Below are positions 46,313 to 55,615 of a stretch of 64,000 nt of DNA, piece after piece. Both the position numbers and the translations under genes were made by a program. This stretch comes from Trichormus_B sp936914905 (GTDB lineage: Bacteria > Cyanobacteriota > Cyanobacteriia > Cyanobacteriales > Nostocaceae). Below the pieces are notes generated by a model. That model had not been told where the DNA came from. It made no database searches and saw nothing but the letters and a program-made list of their open reading frames with translations. Each line of letters opens with the position of its first letter. Position 1 is the first letter of the stretch. The stretch lies in assembly GCF_039871975.1 (NCBI RefSeq), contig NZ_JBDPLL010000001.1. The stretch is one strand, 5' to 3'.

Positions 46313-46402
46313 TTAGTAATTGCTAATTAGTAATTGGTAATTGGTAATTGGTAATTGGTAATTGGTAATTGGTAATTAGTAATTGGTAATTGGTAATTGG
46401 TA
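46313..46402. repeat. heptamer STRR (TAATTGG)n
   Basis: About thirteen iterations of TAATTGG (variants TAATTAG) fill the gap between ispE and rsmA. Confidence 0.92.
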
Positions 46403-46410
46403 AGAATTTA

Positions 46411-47244
46411 TTACCCAGTCCCCAGCCCCCAGTCCCCAGTCCCCAAATTTACCAGTGTTACCCATTGTGAAACGCCGAGGTCTTCGGCGCGTACTTGGGG
46501 ATTAATTTCTAATTGTTCCAGTAATTGAGTCAAGCGATCACGATCAACCACCGATTGCAAATTATTTCTTAACATTTTTCGCTTCGCTCCAAACCCCAAT
46601 TTAACCAAATCTTCTAACTTTTTGGGGTCATTCACTGGAATTTCTATCTGTCGGGGTAGCAACCGCACCACTGCTGAATCAACTTTTGGTGGTGGGTAAA
46701 ATGCACCAGCCGGAACAGAACAAATTAACTCACAATCTGCTAAATACTGCACCCGCACCGACAACGCCCCGAAAGTTCTTGACCCTGGTTTAGCATATAA
46801 TCTTTCTGCTACTTCTTGCTGTACCAGCAGCACGATGGAATCATAAGGTTCTGGGTTAGGATTTGCAATTGTACCCAGTAGCTTCTCAATAATTGGACCC
46901 GTAATATTATAGGGAATATTCGCAACAACTTTATTTTGCTTTTGGAACTTAGAAAAAGCTGTCAGTTGGGAAGGGACATCAAGAGTGAGAAAATCCCCTT
47001 GCAAAAGCAAAAAATTTTCCCTCTCACCCAGTTGTTTTACCAGCAATTTACACAAATGAGGGTCAATTTCTACAGCAAGTAGAGAATGAACTAAAGGTAA
47101 TAAACGCCGAGTTAAAATTCCCGTACCAGGGCCAATTTCCAAAACCCTATCAGCCTCTTGACATTCTGCTGCTTTAACAATTGCGTTAAGCGCCTTTTCA
47201 CTTTTTAACCAATGTTGAGCAAATTGCTTACGAGGTTGCACCAT
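46411..47244 (-). CDS. rsmA: 16S rRNA dimethyladenosine transferase
   Basis: 277 residues. RKQFAQHWL at the start, SAM site VLEIGPGTGILTRRL and catalytic NIPYNITGPI. It dimethylates the two adenines of the helix-45 loop during small-subunit maturation. The last ~12 residues (GTGDWGLGTG end) are encoded by GGGGACTGG-type repeat units of the adjoining STRR and are not part of the family domain. Start ATG 47244; intact otherwise. Confidence 0.94.
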   Translation of the reverse strand: MVQPRKQFAQHWLKSEKALNAIVKAAECQEADRVLEIGPGTGILTRRLLPLVHSLLAVEIDPHLCKLLVKQLGERENFLLLQGDFLTLDVPSQLTAFSKFQKQNKVVANIPYNITGPIIEKLLGTIANPNPEPYDSIVLLVQQEVAERLYAKPGSRTFGALSVRVQYLADCELICSVPAGAFYPPPKVDSAVVRLLPRQIEIPVNDPKKLEDLVKLGFGAKRKMLRNNLQSVVDRDRLTQLLEQLEINPQVRAEDLGVSQWVTLVNLGTGDWGLGTG

Positions 47245-47380
47245 TTATATTAATTGCTCCATTTTTATAAAATTTTATATCTTCCTTGACATTAACTGCA
47301 TTTTATGATTTATAGAAAGCCAACTGCTTCCTGACAAAATAGGATTGGGGCAATTTTATCTTCATCTCTAAAAGATTACT

Positions 47381-47956
47381 ATGCAACCAAAAAATATATT
47401 TTATCTCTCATTTTATTTATTAGTGGTTTGCACCAGCATTAGCAGTTGTGGTTTCGGTAATTCTTCTGTTAGTACAGTTTCAGTACCAATACCAAACAGC
47501 ACAGCTTCACCAAGATCCCGGAGTTCTCAAGTTGAAACTCAACCATTTTCAACCCAACCATCTCCCAGTGACGAACCACCTACTTCAGCTAAGAAAGCCG
47601 TCTCTGGTAAAACTACGACTGCCACCCTATACACAAGTAATACCCAATGTCAAGATTATGTTGCCAAAGCATCATTAGTATCAGCTGATGAACCCATCAA
47701 TGAAGCTGTTAGTAAAGTCTTACAGGAGCGAGAAACAGCGGATTTTAGCTTGGCTCGGTATCGTGTCAATGTTAATAATAATATTGCTACAATTGATTTG
47801 CGAATTGCTCCTGACTCAAAGCGATAAATAGCTTCTCTTTCTAGTTGTGAGCAGTTTGCTTTATTTGGTAGTCTCCGCAAAACCTTGACCAGCAATGCCC
47901 AATGGAAAATTAAAGAAGTGCGCCTCACTGAGAAAGGTGAAGAAATTTCTCTTTAA
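47381..47956 (+). pseudogene. GerMN-type lipoprotein with one nonsense codon
   Basis: ATG 47381; a lipobox-like SISSCGFG gives a lipid-anchored protein; a Ser/Pro-rich linker; then ATLYTSNTQCQDYV and NNNIATIDLRIAPDSKR. TAA at 47825-47827 is followed in the same frame by IASLSSCEQFALFGSLRKTL and KEVRLTEKGEEISL to a natural stop at 47956. A single change (CAA to TAA) would explain it. The domain is the GerMN/sporulation-germination type found on envelope lipoproteins. Confidence 0.78.
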
Positions 47957-47988
47957 TTAGGGTGCTGGGGGAGAATAACCAATGACAA

Positions 47989-48016
47989 ATGCCCAATGCC
48001 CAATGCCCAATGCCCA
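47989..48016. repeat. heptamer STRR (AATGCCC)n
   Basis: Four iterations of AATGCCC, the reverse complement of the GGGCATT heptamer at 3275-3304. Confidence 0.88.
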
Positions 48017-48100
48017 TAGTAAAGATTTTCTAGCGATTCAGTTCAGATACAGAATCACACCATTAATATAAAAAAGTCTTTAGTTAAGGAATATAAGCCA

Positions 48101-48223
48101 ATGGATGTCAAGCTAATATTAGTAGGATTAACAGTTATCTTTACCTTGGCTTGTTTATTTTTTGGTACGAAAAACGGATTTTATGATTCAGACAACTATC
48201 ATGGTAACGGTTCTGCACATTAA
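48101..48223 (+). CDS. 40-residue single-span membrane protein
   Basis: It reads MDVKLILVGLTVIFTLACLF, then FGTKNGFYDSDNYHGNGSAH. One transmembrane helix and a hydrophilic, His-ending tail. Length, topology and the YHGNGSAH tail recall small photosynthetic-complex subunits (NdhP-like NDH-1 subunit or Psb35-like), but I cannot decide between these. TAAGGA lies 11 bases upstream. 20 bases separate it from the metallohydrolase gene. Confidence 0.65.
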   Translation: MDVKLILVGLTVIFTLACLFFGTKNGFYDSDNYHGNGSAH

Positions 48224-48243
48224 GCACAGTTAGAGAGGAGAGC

Positions 48244-49959
48244 ATGAGGGATGATCTTTCCGTATCCTCTCACTCTGATGGTGGGGAAACTAATAGTGAA
48301 TTAGAATGTCTACCCTATAGTGTTCAGCATGAAGATGAAGGTGTATGTCTACTAGTGCGGATGGGGCCACACCGCATTCTATTAGATTGTGGTTTAGCAG
48401 ATATTTCATCTCTGTATGGGGGAATAACTACTTCGGTACATAGGGGTAATTTACCACCACCAGTAGATTTAGTATTGATTAGTCATGCTCATCCAGATCA
48501 TGCTAGGGGTTTGCTGTCGCTAAATCAAGCTTTTCCCCTGTTACCTATCTATGCTAGTGAGGTGACTAGTAAGTTATTGCCGTTAAACTGGCTAGAACAA
48601 GATCCTGAAGACATTCCTGCATTTTGTCATGCTTTGCCGTTGCGATCGCCTGTAGAAATTCAAGAAAACCTAATTGTAGAATTATTTCCCGCCGGACACC
48701 TACCAGGGGCTGTGGCCATTCTCCTCACCTACCACACCCAAAACCGCGATTACAAATTACTTTACACAGGGGATTTTTTCCTATCTAACTCTCGGCTGGT
48801 AGAAGGCTTACGTTTGGAAGAATTACGGGGATTAAATTTAAATGTGCTGTTAATAGAGGGCAGTTATGGCACATCCCGTCATCCCCACCGCCGCAACCAA
48901 GAAAATCAACTAGCAGAAAGAATTAATAGAGCCATCACCACTGGTGCGCCAGAGATGAACGCCGATCATTGTTCTGTCATTTTACCGACACCAGCCTTGG
49001 GCTTAGGTCAAGAATTGCTGATGTTATTGCGTTCTCATCATCATTTTACAGGCCGGGATTTAGACATTTGGGTTGATGGTGCCGTTGCTACCGGTTGCGA
49101 TGCCTATTTAGAACTTTTACCCCATCTTCCCGCATCAGTCCAAAATTTTGCCCGTCATCAACCCCTGTTTTGGGATGAGCGCGTCCGCCCCCGTGTGCGG
49201 CGGTTGAAAGCAGAAGATTTAGCTACTTTAGGCAGCACACCCTGTATTGTCCTCACCGACTCTACACCGGATTTACGTAAATATTGCCGACCCAACACAG
49301 GCCCTTGGCTAATTCTTCTGCCAGAAAAAATTGATATAAAAGTTAATCAAGAATATTTAGCACCCACGACTGTTGAAAGCTATCTTTTAGCTCAACATAG
49401 TGATGGTCCAGGTACAACCCAATTAATTCATAATTTACGACCCCAGCACGTTGTTTTTGTTCATGGTTCACCTGCTTATTTAGCTGACCTCACTAGCTTA
49501 GAAGAATTACAAAATCGTTACCATATTCATTCTCCAGCGGCGGGAATTTTAGTCGAATTGCCCATTGGCGAAACGTTTTTACAACCTTCAGCCCCGGAAA
49601 CTAACTATGAAGGCGAGTTAACGGAGCTAGAAAAAGTCATTACCATTTCTCTGCCAGATGCAATTACATCTGACCCACGTTGGCAGCAATTTGCCGATAC
49701 TGGTTTAATAGAAGCCCGTTGGCAGGGTGAAGAACTGATATTACGGGGTTTATCTCAGCGAGAACTCCTCAATCAAAATAGTGTAGACCTAAGCCGCAGT
49801 CGGTATCCTTATACATGGTCTGATTTGGAATGTTGTGGTACGTGCAGATACCAAAGAGGGCAACGGTGTTGGAATCCCGCTGCCCCGTTGTATAACTTTA
49901 AAGTAACCCTAGAAGGTTACTGCCCTGCCTATGAGAAGCTATCAAATCAGGAATCCTGA
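48244..49959 (+). CDS. MBL-fold metallohydrolase (beta-CASP-like) with C-terminal Cys motif
   Basis: 571 residues. Metallo-beta-lactamase fold with LISHAHPDHARG (HxHxDH), AGHLPGAVAI, LLYTGDFF and FVHGSPAY. The insertion between the halves fits the beta-CASP group of RNA-processing nucleases (CPSF-like). The C-terminus has a distinct cysteine cluster: CCGTCRYQRGQRCWNP and GYCPAYE, which could bind zinc or an iron-sulfur cluster. GAGAGGAG precedes the ATG. Cyanobacterial members are uncharacterised. Confidence 0.87.
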   Translation: MRDDLSVSSHSDGGETNSELECLPYSVQHEDEGVCLLVRMGPHRILLDCGLADISSLYGGITTSVHRGNLPPPVDLVLISHAHPDHARGLLSLNQAFPLLPIYASEVTSKLLPLNWLEQDPEDIPAFCHALPLRSPVEIQENLIVELFPAGHLPGAVAILLTYHTQNRDYKLLYTGDFFLSNSRLVEGLRLEELRGLNLNVLLIEGSYGTSRHPHRRNQENQLAERINRAITTGAPEMNADHCSVILPTPALGLGQELLMLLRSHHHFTGRDLDIWVDGAVATGCDAYLELLPHLPASVQNFARHQPLFWDERVRPRVRRLKAEDLATLGSTPCIVLTDSTPDLRKYCRPNTGPWLILLPEKIDIKVNQEYLAPTTVESYLLAQHSDGPGTTQLIHNLRPQHVVFVHGSPAYLADLTSLEELQNRYHIHSPAAGILVELPIGETFLQPSAPETNYEGELTELEKVITISLPDAITSDPRWQQFADTGLIEARWQGEELILRGLSQRELLNQNSVDLSRSRYPYTWSDLECCGTCRYQRGQRCWNPAAPLYNFKVTLEGYCPAYEKLSNQES

Positions 49960-50134
49960 ATCATAATTTATGCCTCAGCATTTAGCATTCATTAGGGTTT
50001 GCTGAAAAAATCTTTTCGTAAGGGCTAGGAGTCAGGAGTCAGGAGGGAGAATTAGAAGGAGGTAAGAATAGTCTCGAATTTGGGAAAGTGATTGGCTATG
50101 ACTTACCCCACGCTACGCTATCAGCAAGCCCTAA

Positions 50135-50446
50135 TTACTCTGGATTCAAGTCAGTAAAACGGTTGCGGATACGCTCCGCTTCAGGACAATCTTCGGTTGT
50201 GAGAGGTTCTATGTTACCCCGTGGTACGGAAGCTAATTTTTGCGTTACAGCGCCAATGCTTTCTAGGCGAACCATCTCTTCCCAGGAACAAACTTCATCT
50301 TCTTCATCTGTTTCATACCGTAGAGTCACTAAATCACCCTCTATATCAATAATGCGGGCGCGCTCTATCCAGCGTTGCTGATCCCGCAAAAAAACACATA
50401 CCTCCCGCCCGTCGCAACACAGTTGATAAATCTTGCGGTGTAGCAT
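50135..50446 (-). CDS. conserved cyanobacterial protein (DUF6679-like)
   Basis: 103 residues starting MLHRKIYQLCCDGREVCVFL, with WIERARIIDIEGDLVTLRYE, an acidic stretch (TDEEDEVCSWEEMVRLESIG) and a C-terminal tail. No membrane span. Strongly conserved in cyanobacteria as I recall it; function unknown. ATG 50446; no operon partner. Confidence 0.72.
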   Translation of the reverse strand: MLHRKIYQLCCDGREVCVFLRDQQRWIERARIIDIEGDLVTLRYETDEEDEVCSWEEMVRLESIGAVTQKLASVPRGNIEPLTTEDCPEAERIRNRFTDLNPE

Positions 50447-51284
50447 GTACTGCTTCTGCCTTTTTAAACAACGTAGTTTAACCTGTCAAAGTCTGGGTCT
50501 TAACCCATTAAGATACACCCTCCAGAGGTTAATTTCATGCTTTGTAAACTAGTGTGTCTAATAACCCAATCTTACAACGACTCGATTTTAGTAGTCAGAA
50601 ATAGAGAAATCTTGGGTCATAAACCAATCGTTACTGCATTAGTTGAACTCAATCTCTTTTGGGTCAATGCTAGAGAATGTATACTTCATAGAAGTCAAAC
50701 ATTTCTGGAGTTGTCCTAACCAGTTTAAGATGTGGTGGTGATTCCTGATTACCATCATGTAATAAATAGTACTGCAAAACAAGCGATAATTGCCGTTGTT
50801 CGAGTTGCCTACTTGTAGTCATTGGCATTTTTAGGAAGTCTGGGGACTCGGCTATACTTTTAACCCTTAATGTATTTTATCTTAACTCATTCTCGCCGTG
50901 ACCTTCATAGTTTTACACAACAATACCTGAATAGTTTTAAACTTTTATTTGTACTCTCTCGTAATACAGTAATATTTTACTCAAAAACGACCACGAATAT
51001 CAAGTAAGGGTGTAGGGGTATATGAGAAAGAATATTTATCTTTATTTCTGGCAACTGACCAATCATTTCTTGATGCTACAAGCACCTGGATGTATCCTTG
51101 GGGTCAATCCAATATACTGTTAGATGATGATTGCTTAAAATTACAATTAAATACTGATTTAATAATAGCTAAAATTTTTGGGGCAGGCTTTTCGCCCTAC
51201 CCCATGAAAAGTCTATTTGATGCAAGTGATAAAAACCAAGGTTCGAGTAATACAGGTTTCATGTTAAGTTTGATGTTACATTTC
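50447..51284. other. intergenic region, nothing recognised
   Basis: 840 bases with scattered open frames lacking family resemblance. A short GGTGTAGGGGTA repeat piece is at 51006-51020. No RNA gene is recognised. Confidence 0.45.
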
Positions 51285-51500
51285 CTAGTGAAAACTGTTG
51301 AGTACAGGCAATTCCATCAGACTTTTGGAGGAAGCTTCTCGTTTAATTGTACCTATGCTGATTGCTTCATATAAAACTGCAAGAGCTTTCAAATCATCTG
51401 ATTGATAGCATCTAGTAGTCAGGACTTGATGGAGTAAACCCTCTGATTCAACACTAAGATATCCAGTTTGGAAGGCAGATGCGATAAGTGTACGAATCAT
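51285..51500 (-). CDS. 71-residue hypothetical protein
   Basis: It reads MIRTLIASAFQTGYLSVESE, GLLHQVLTTRCYQSDDLKAL and AVLYEAISIGTIKREAS. The composition and the MIRTLIxSAxQTGxLSVxSE opening recall a family of small cyanobacterial proteins of unknown function. Helical, soluble. ATG 51500. The last ~12 residues look off-family. Confidence 0.5.
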   Translation of the reverse strand: MIRTLIASAFQTGYLSVESEGLLHQVLTTRCYQSDDLKALAVLYEAISIGTIKREASSKSLMELPVLNSFH

Positions 51501-51801
51501 GATAAACAGGGCATAATAAACGATCTATCATTCTCAGTTTGAGGCATTTTATCCCTAAATACATTGATGTAGAATAGTGAATATTAGTGATTGTCATTAC
51601 TTTAATTGTGTGATCTCAATCACAGATAAAAAAGACAAATCCTGTATAATACTAAAATTTAACATGAACATATAGAAATACTTGGTGTCAAAAATACTAC
51701 TAAAACCAATAGTAGTAACAATAGAAACGTATGTAATCATACTAAATAAATCTTACTAGAAGGAATAATTAGTATTTAAAACCACAAAGTCTAAAATCTC
51801 T
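51501..51801. other. intergenic region, nothing recognised
   Basis: AT-rich spacer between two minus-strand genes. No gene or structure is seen. Confidence 0.4.
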
Positions 51802-52593
51802 TTAATAAGATAAAAACTGGCAGAAGTCTTCATCTTTTTGACTCAGTTGCACCCAATCTAAATCAAGTGATTGGAATTTTTGCGCCAAGCGATCGCAGGA
51901 TGGGCGTTCACTGGCATAATGTCCCACATCAATCAGAATCAATCCTTGATCTCTACTTTCTTGAAACTGATGAAATTTACAGTCAGCGGTGAGATAGGCT
52001 TGGGCGTTGGTTTTCACAACTGCGGAAATAAAACCTGCACCAGAACCTCCCAAAACAGCAACTCGTGAAATTTCCTGTTGTAAATCAGCAGTGGGTGAAA
52101 AAATCACCTTTGGTGGACGAAGTTGAGTTTGAATAGTGGTTAGTAATTCCTGCAATTTTAAAGATGGTTTGAGCATTCCTACTCGCCCATATCCTAAACC
52201 CAATTGGGTGGGAACTATGGGAGATACTGCTTCCAGGTGTAACATTTGGGCCAAAATATCCGCTGTACCATCATTTACCTGATCAAAGTTTGTATGGGCG
52301 CTATAGATACCAATATTCTGAGTAAAAGCTAACCGCGCCATTTCTGCCAGTGCTTCCCCAGAGCGAAGAGATTTGAGGGGATGAAAAATTAGGGGATGAT
52401 GGGCAAAAATTAGATTAGCATTGAGTGCGATCGCTTCTGCCATTACGGACAAAGTCGGAGTTAAACATACTAACACCCGTGCCTCTTGCTCCAAGACACC
52501 TGTCTCAATCTGCCAACCGGAATTATCCCAGCTTTCGCACCAAGCCGGATTAGCCCATTCTTCAAACCAGGTGATTAAATCAGCAATTTTCAT
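51802..52593 (-). CDS. Nif3-like dinuclear metal centre protein
   Basis: 263 residues. AEAIALNANLIFAHHPLIFH holds the metal-binding HH pair, YSAHTNFDQVNDG the next ligands, and DVGHYASERP the C-terminal ligands. The Nif3/YbgI family forms hexameric rings with two metal ions; the activity is unsettled (GTP cyclohydrolase I type 2 homologue). Start ATG 52593. Full length. Confidence 0.9.
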   Translation of the reverse strand: MKIADLITWFEEWANPAWCESWDNSGWQIETGVLEQEARVLVCLTPTLSVMAEAIALNANLIFAHHPLIFHPLKSLRSGEALAEMARLAFTQNIGIYSAHTNFDQVNDGTADILAQMLHLEAVSPIVPTQLGLGYGRVGMLKPSLKLQELLTTIQTQLRPPKVIFSPTADLQQEISRVAVLGGSGAGFISAVVKTNAQAYLTADCKFHQFQESRDQGLILIDVGHYASERPSCDRLAQKFQSLDLDWVQLSQKDEDFCQFLSY

Positions 52594-52721
52594 TAGATGT
52601 TATAGGTATAATTTTAGGTAATTAAACAGTTGTGCGACTATTCAATCGTGGATATTAATGTGGATATTATTGAATATAATGAAGTGGATTTTTCTTTTTG
52701 GTAGACAGTCAAAATTCCGTT

Positions 52722-53586
52722 CTAGCATTTTTTCGACACGAAGTTAATTTTCCTGACAGGTCTATTAATAGGTACACGCCATCCTAACTTTTGCATGAAA
52801 TCCCAAATATTATCACCTTCACAATACTCCATGACAAAAAAGAAAGTCTCCTCAGCGAACCCATAATTTAACAACTGTGCTATATGAAGATGTGTTAAAA
52901 TTCTGGTATTTTCTGTTTCTGAAGGAAACATTTCTACACCTTCTTCCTTACCTACAACCGCAGGTATCATCTCCTTGATAGCTACATATTTTCTTAACTG
53001 ACTATATTCAGCTAATAATACTTCACCAAATGCACCTTTTTCTAAAGATTTAATTAATTTATAACCTGCAATAGGTTGGAGATTTTTATGGACTTTTAAT
53101 GACAAGTCTAGTAAGCGTTGGATAATACTTAAAAAAGTGGGGGTTATTTTTGGCTTTTTATCTTCTTCTTGTATAAGACTGACTGTTTCAATTTGCTCAG
53201 GTTCTGCTAATTCCATACCCATGTTAGAAACAGTATCACCTAATTTAAGTTCATCTCCATTTTGTAAATTATACTCTGTATGTTCTAATTTAAATGCTTC
53301 TTGTACCGTTTGATTAGGTTGCTTTTACCCAATTCTTTTACCATTAACAATGGTACTATTTAAACTTCCTAAATCCCGTACCCGAATATCTGGGGGATTA
53401 ATATCTAGTACACAATGATAGCGGGAGTCATATCAATTTCCTTAGCTAACTGCAAATTACAACTAGAATTTCTGCCGATTACACAAGTACTACTGGATTC
53501 AAATATATATTTATTCCCTTATATATTTATTCCCTATTCCCTGATAATTTTCCTTCTGTAGTGGTGAGTATAATTTTAGACCGCAT
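52722..53586 (-). pseudogene. FHA-domain Ser/Thr protein kinase, truncated and broken
   Basis: From ATG 53586: MRSKIILTTTEGKLSG, a repeat-like insert, then FESSSTCVIGRNSSCNLQLA (FHA fold), shifted pieces DLGSLNSTIVNGKRIG and YNLQNGDELKLGDTVSN, and then a kinase N-lobe GYKLIKSLEKGAFGEVLLAE, KYVAIKEM, FVMEYCEGDNIWDF. The sequence ends before the catalytic HRD and DFG motifs. Several frameshifts and stops lie in the FHA part. FHA-kinases normally phosphorylate and bind phospho-Thr partners; this one cannot. Confidence 0.82.
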
Positions 53587-53806
53587 TATAAAATTAAAAC
53601 ATTCAGACTAATAAGACTAAATAGATATGAACTCAATACTTATTGGTTACGCAAAAAAAGGGAGTAGAAAAGAAAAAATTTTAACCTCAAGTGAGTCGCC
53701 TTAAGTATTGAATATGATACAGAAATTAAAATTTCTTGCACTACTTACGAATAGAAAACCTGATCATGTCTATTGTTTTTGTATTCTTTATTACTCTCTC
53801 TCAATA
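53587..53806. other. short spacer
   Basis: AT-rich, no gene recognised. Confidence 0.4.
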
Positions 53807-53917
53807 CTATTGACCGAAAAAACTAGCAAATAGTAGTGGTAAGAGTATCAAAGCAGAAGCAATCAAAGCTAGAGTTGCTGGATCAATTTTAATATGATTT
53901 TTTTGTGGATCGCTCAT
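53807..53917 (-). CDS. 36-residue membrane protein, unknown
   Basis: It reads MSDPQKNHIKIDPATLALIA, then SALILLPLLFASFFGQ: a short polar N-terminus and one transmembrane helix. No family is recognised. It lies about 100 bases before another tiny membrane protein on the same strand, and the two sit between an FHA-kinase remnant and a divergent plastoquinol oxidase gene. Confidence 0.5.
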   Translation of the reverse strand: MSDPQKNHIKIDPATLALIASALILLPLLFASFFGQ

Positions 53918-54015
53918 TTGGTAGTGTCCCGAAAAATAGGTAGTTTAACTACGCCGAAATCAGGTATAAACTTTTTTCCCATTTACTTGAGTTGGAAATG
54001 TAAAGCAAATCTAAC

Positions 54016-54123
54016 TCATTTCTTCCAAGGGAGTTTAGTCCCCATTTGAGTCCATGCAGAAAAGATGAGATAAACAATGAGTAAACTCACACCTGCAAAA
54101 AACGCTAGTAAATCGTTATCCAT
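54016..54123 (-). CDS. 35-residue membrane protein, unknown
   Basis: It reads MDNDLLAFFAGVSLLIVYLI, then FSAWTQMGTKLPWKK: one transmembrane helix with a basic C-terminal tail, the size class of small photosystem, cytochrome or oxidase subunits. No family is recognised. ATG 54123, divergent from the truncated terminal oxidase at 54422. Confidence 0.5.
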   Translation of the reverse strand: MDNDLLAFFAGVSLLIVYLIFSAWTQMGTKLPWKK

Positions 54124-54421
54124 AGTTCTGCTCAACATCACCATACACTAAATTCAGTATATTACCTTAATAGCTCGTTTATCAGAAGTGTCGAATGTTA
54201 GGAAAATAATCAGGGGTAGATTTTTTTTCTGCACCCTTCCCTCTTAAGCCACAAGTATTGTCTTATTACGATTTGATAAAATTTTATACATTTTTTACAT
54301 CAATTTACCGTAGTCCTCACAAGATCCTCACGTTTTGCATATATAACAGACTTGAAGGTGATAGCAAGAATCAATAAATCTGAGCAATACCTGGAAAATT
54401 TATATTTAATGGAGATTGATA

Positions 54422-54916
54422 ATGATTAAGTTACTTGTGGACATCCTCCTTATTGTTATTAATACGATTTATCAAGATCGCCCCTATCCTCGCTTTTATG
54501 TTTTGGAAACTGTCGCACGAGTCCCTTACTTTTCCTACCTTTCAATTTTGCATCTTTACGAAACTTTAGGATTTTGGAGAAGAGCTGATTGGTTAAAGGT
54601 AGATTTTGCTGAATCTTCGAATAAATTACATCATTTATTGATTATGGAATCTTTAGAAGGTTCACAATTTTGGGGCGATCGCATCTTAGCCAGAACAACG
54701 GCATTACTTTACTATTGGATTATTGTTGCCCTATATCTCGTCTCTCCTGGTTCTGCCTATCATTTCATGGAATTGGTAGAAAATGACGCCTATAATAGTT
54801 ATCAAAAATTCTTGACAGAATACGAAACAGAACTGAAGTTAGAACCTGGACCAGCAAATTTACCACAAAACCAAACTTTAGTTACACGGAATTTGCGAAC
54901 TGGTACTACATGGTAA
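54422..54916 (+). pseudogene. plastoquinol terminal oxidase (PTOX/AOX type), C-terminally truncated
   Basis: ATG 54422, with GGAG 10 bases upstream. RFYVLETVARVPYFSYLSIL holds the first di-iron Glu; HLYETLGFWRR and HHLLIMESLEGSQFWGDR follow. The EXXH ligand pair, normally NELHH, reads NKLHH, so the iron-binding Glu is Lys. Residues after the membrane helix (YYWIIVALYLVSPGSAYHFM, VENDAYNSYQKFL) end at 165 aa without the family's last ~60 residues carrying the second Glu and ExxH. In cyanobacteria PTOX drains electrons from plastoquinol to oxygen. This copy cannot bind iron properly. Confidence 0.85.
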
Positions 54917-55266
54917 ACAAAACTAGCGAATCAAAACTTGATTAGCACATAACTGTAGTTTAAATCGAGGTAAAGAGAAAGCCAACCTGAATAATATTAC
55001 TTTCATTAAAAGCATATACTGCACATAAATACCACATACTATGGTAGTATCATTAATTACTGTGTATTACTTAAAATAACTTCAGCTTTCCACTGAAATA
55101 GTGTACTTCATTTATCTACAATCCGCTGTAGTGTTTCCGGATAGTGTTCACATTTGGAGAGAATAGGGAATTCTAAGTATAGATGTTTAAGTCATATAAT
55201 ATTAACTATTCCTATCTTGTTGATACCCAGTCACAGTGAGAATATTTCACCTATGACTTATTACCA
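54917..55266. other. intergenic region, nothing recognised
   Basis: No continuation of the oxidase reading frame is seen in any frame. AT-rich spacer. Confidence 0.45.
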
Positions 55267-55575
55267 GTGCAAATTTTCTATCTCCCATTCCCAGCAATCA
55301 GTAACAATACTGGTGCACAGCAAGAATATAAACTTGATCCAGCAAAGTATGTGAAGATTTGGGAATCGTATCCATTCTCAACAGCACCAATTGTTATTTC
55401 TAATAAGCTCGATCCTGGATTAATCAATGCTCTCAAAAAGGCACTAATTGATCCTCCAGAAGGGATTGTCGCAATTTCTGGTGTGGAAATAGCAGTATAT
55501 ACACTTCTAGATAATCTGAGTTATGAACCAATTAGGCAATTACAAACCAATTTAGATGAAAAAATTAATAAATAA
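55267..55575 (+). pseudogene. PhnD/phosphonate-type substrate-binding protein, C-terminal fragment
   Basis: It reads KLDPAKYVKIWESYPFSTAP, IVISNKLDPGLINALKKALI, DPPEGIVAISGVE and YEPIRQLQTNLDEK, the C-terminal lobe of PhnD-like periplasmic binding proteins. The N-terminal ~200 residues and signal peptide are missing. It runs directly into a histidine kinase gene, the common cyanobacterial pairing of a PhnD-like sensor with a HAMP kinase. Confidence 0.75.
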
Positions 55576-55615
55576 TTCCCCCAAATCCAATATAAATATA
55601 AATTCAATAAATAGT

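Noticed and set aside
51090..51374. 94-codon plus-strand frame
   Set aside because: No recognisable motif, no ribosome site, and it overlaps the better-supported minus-strand small protein at 51285-51500.
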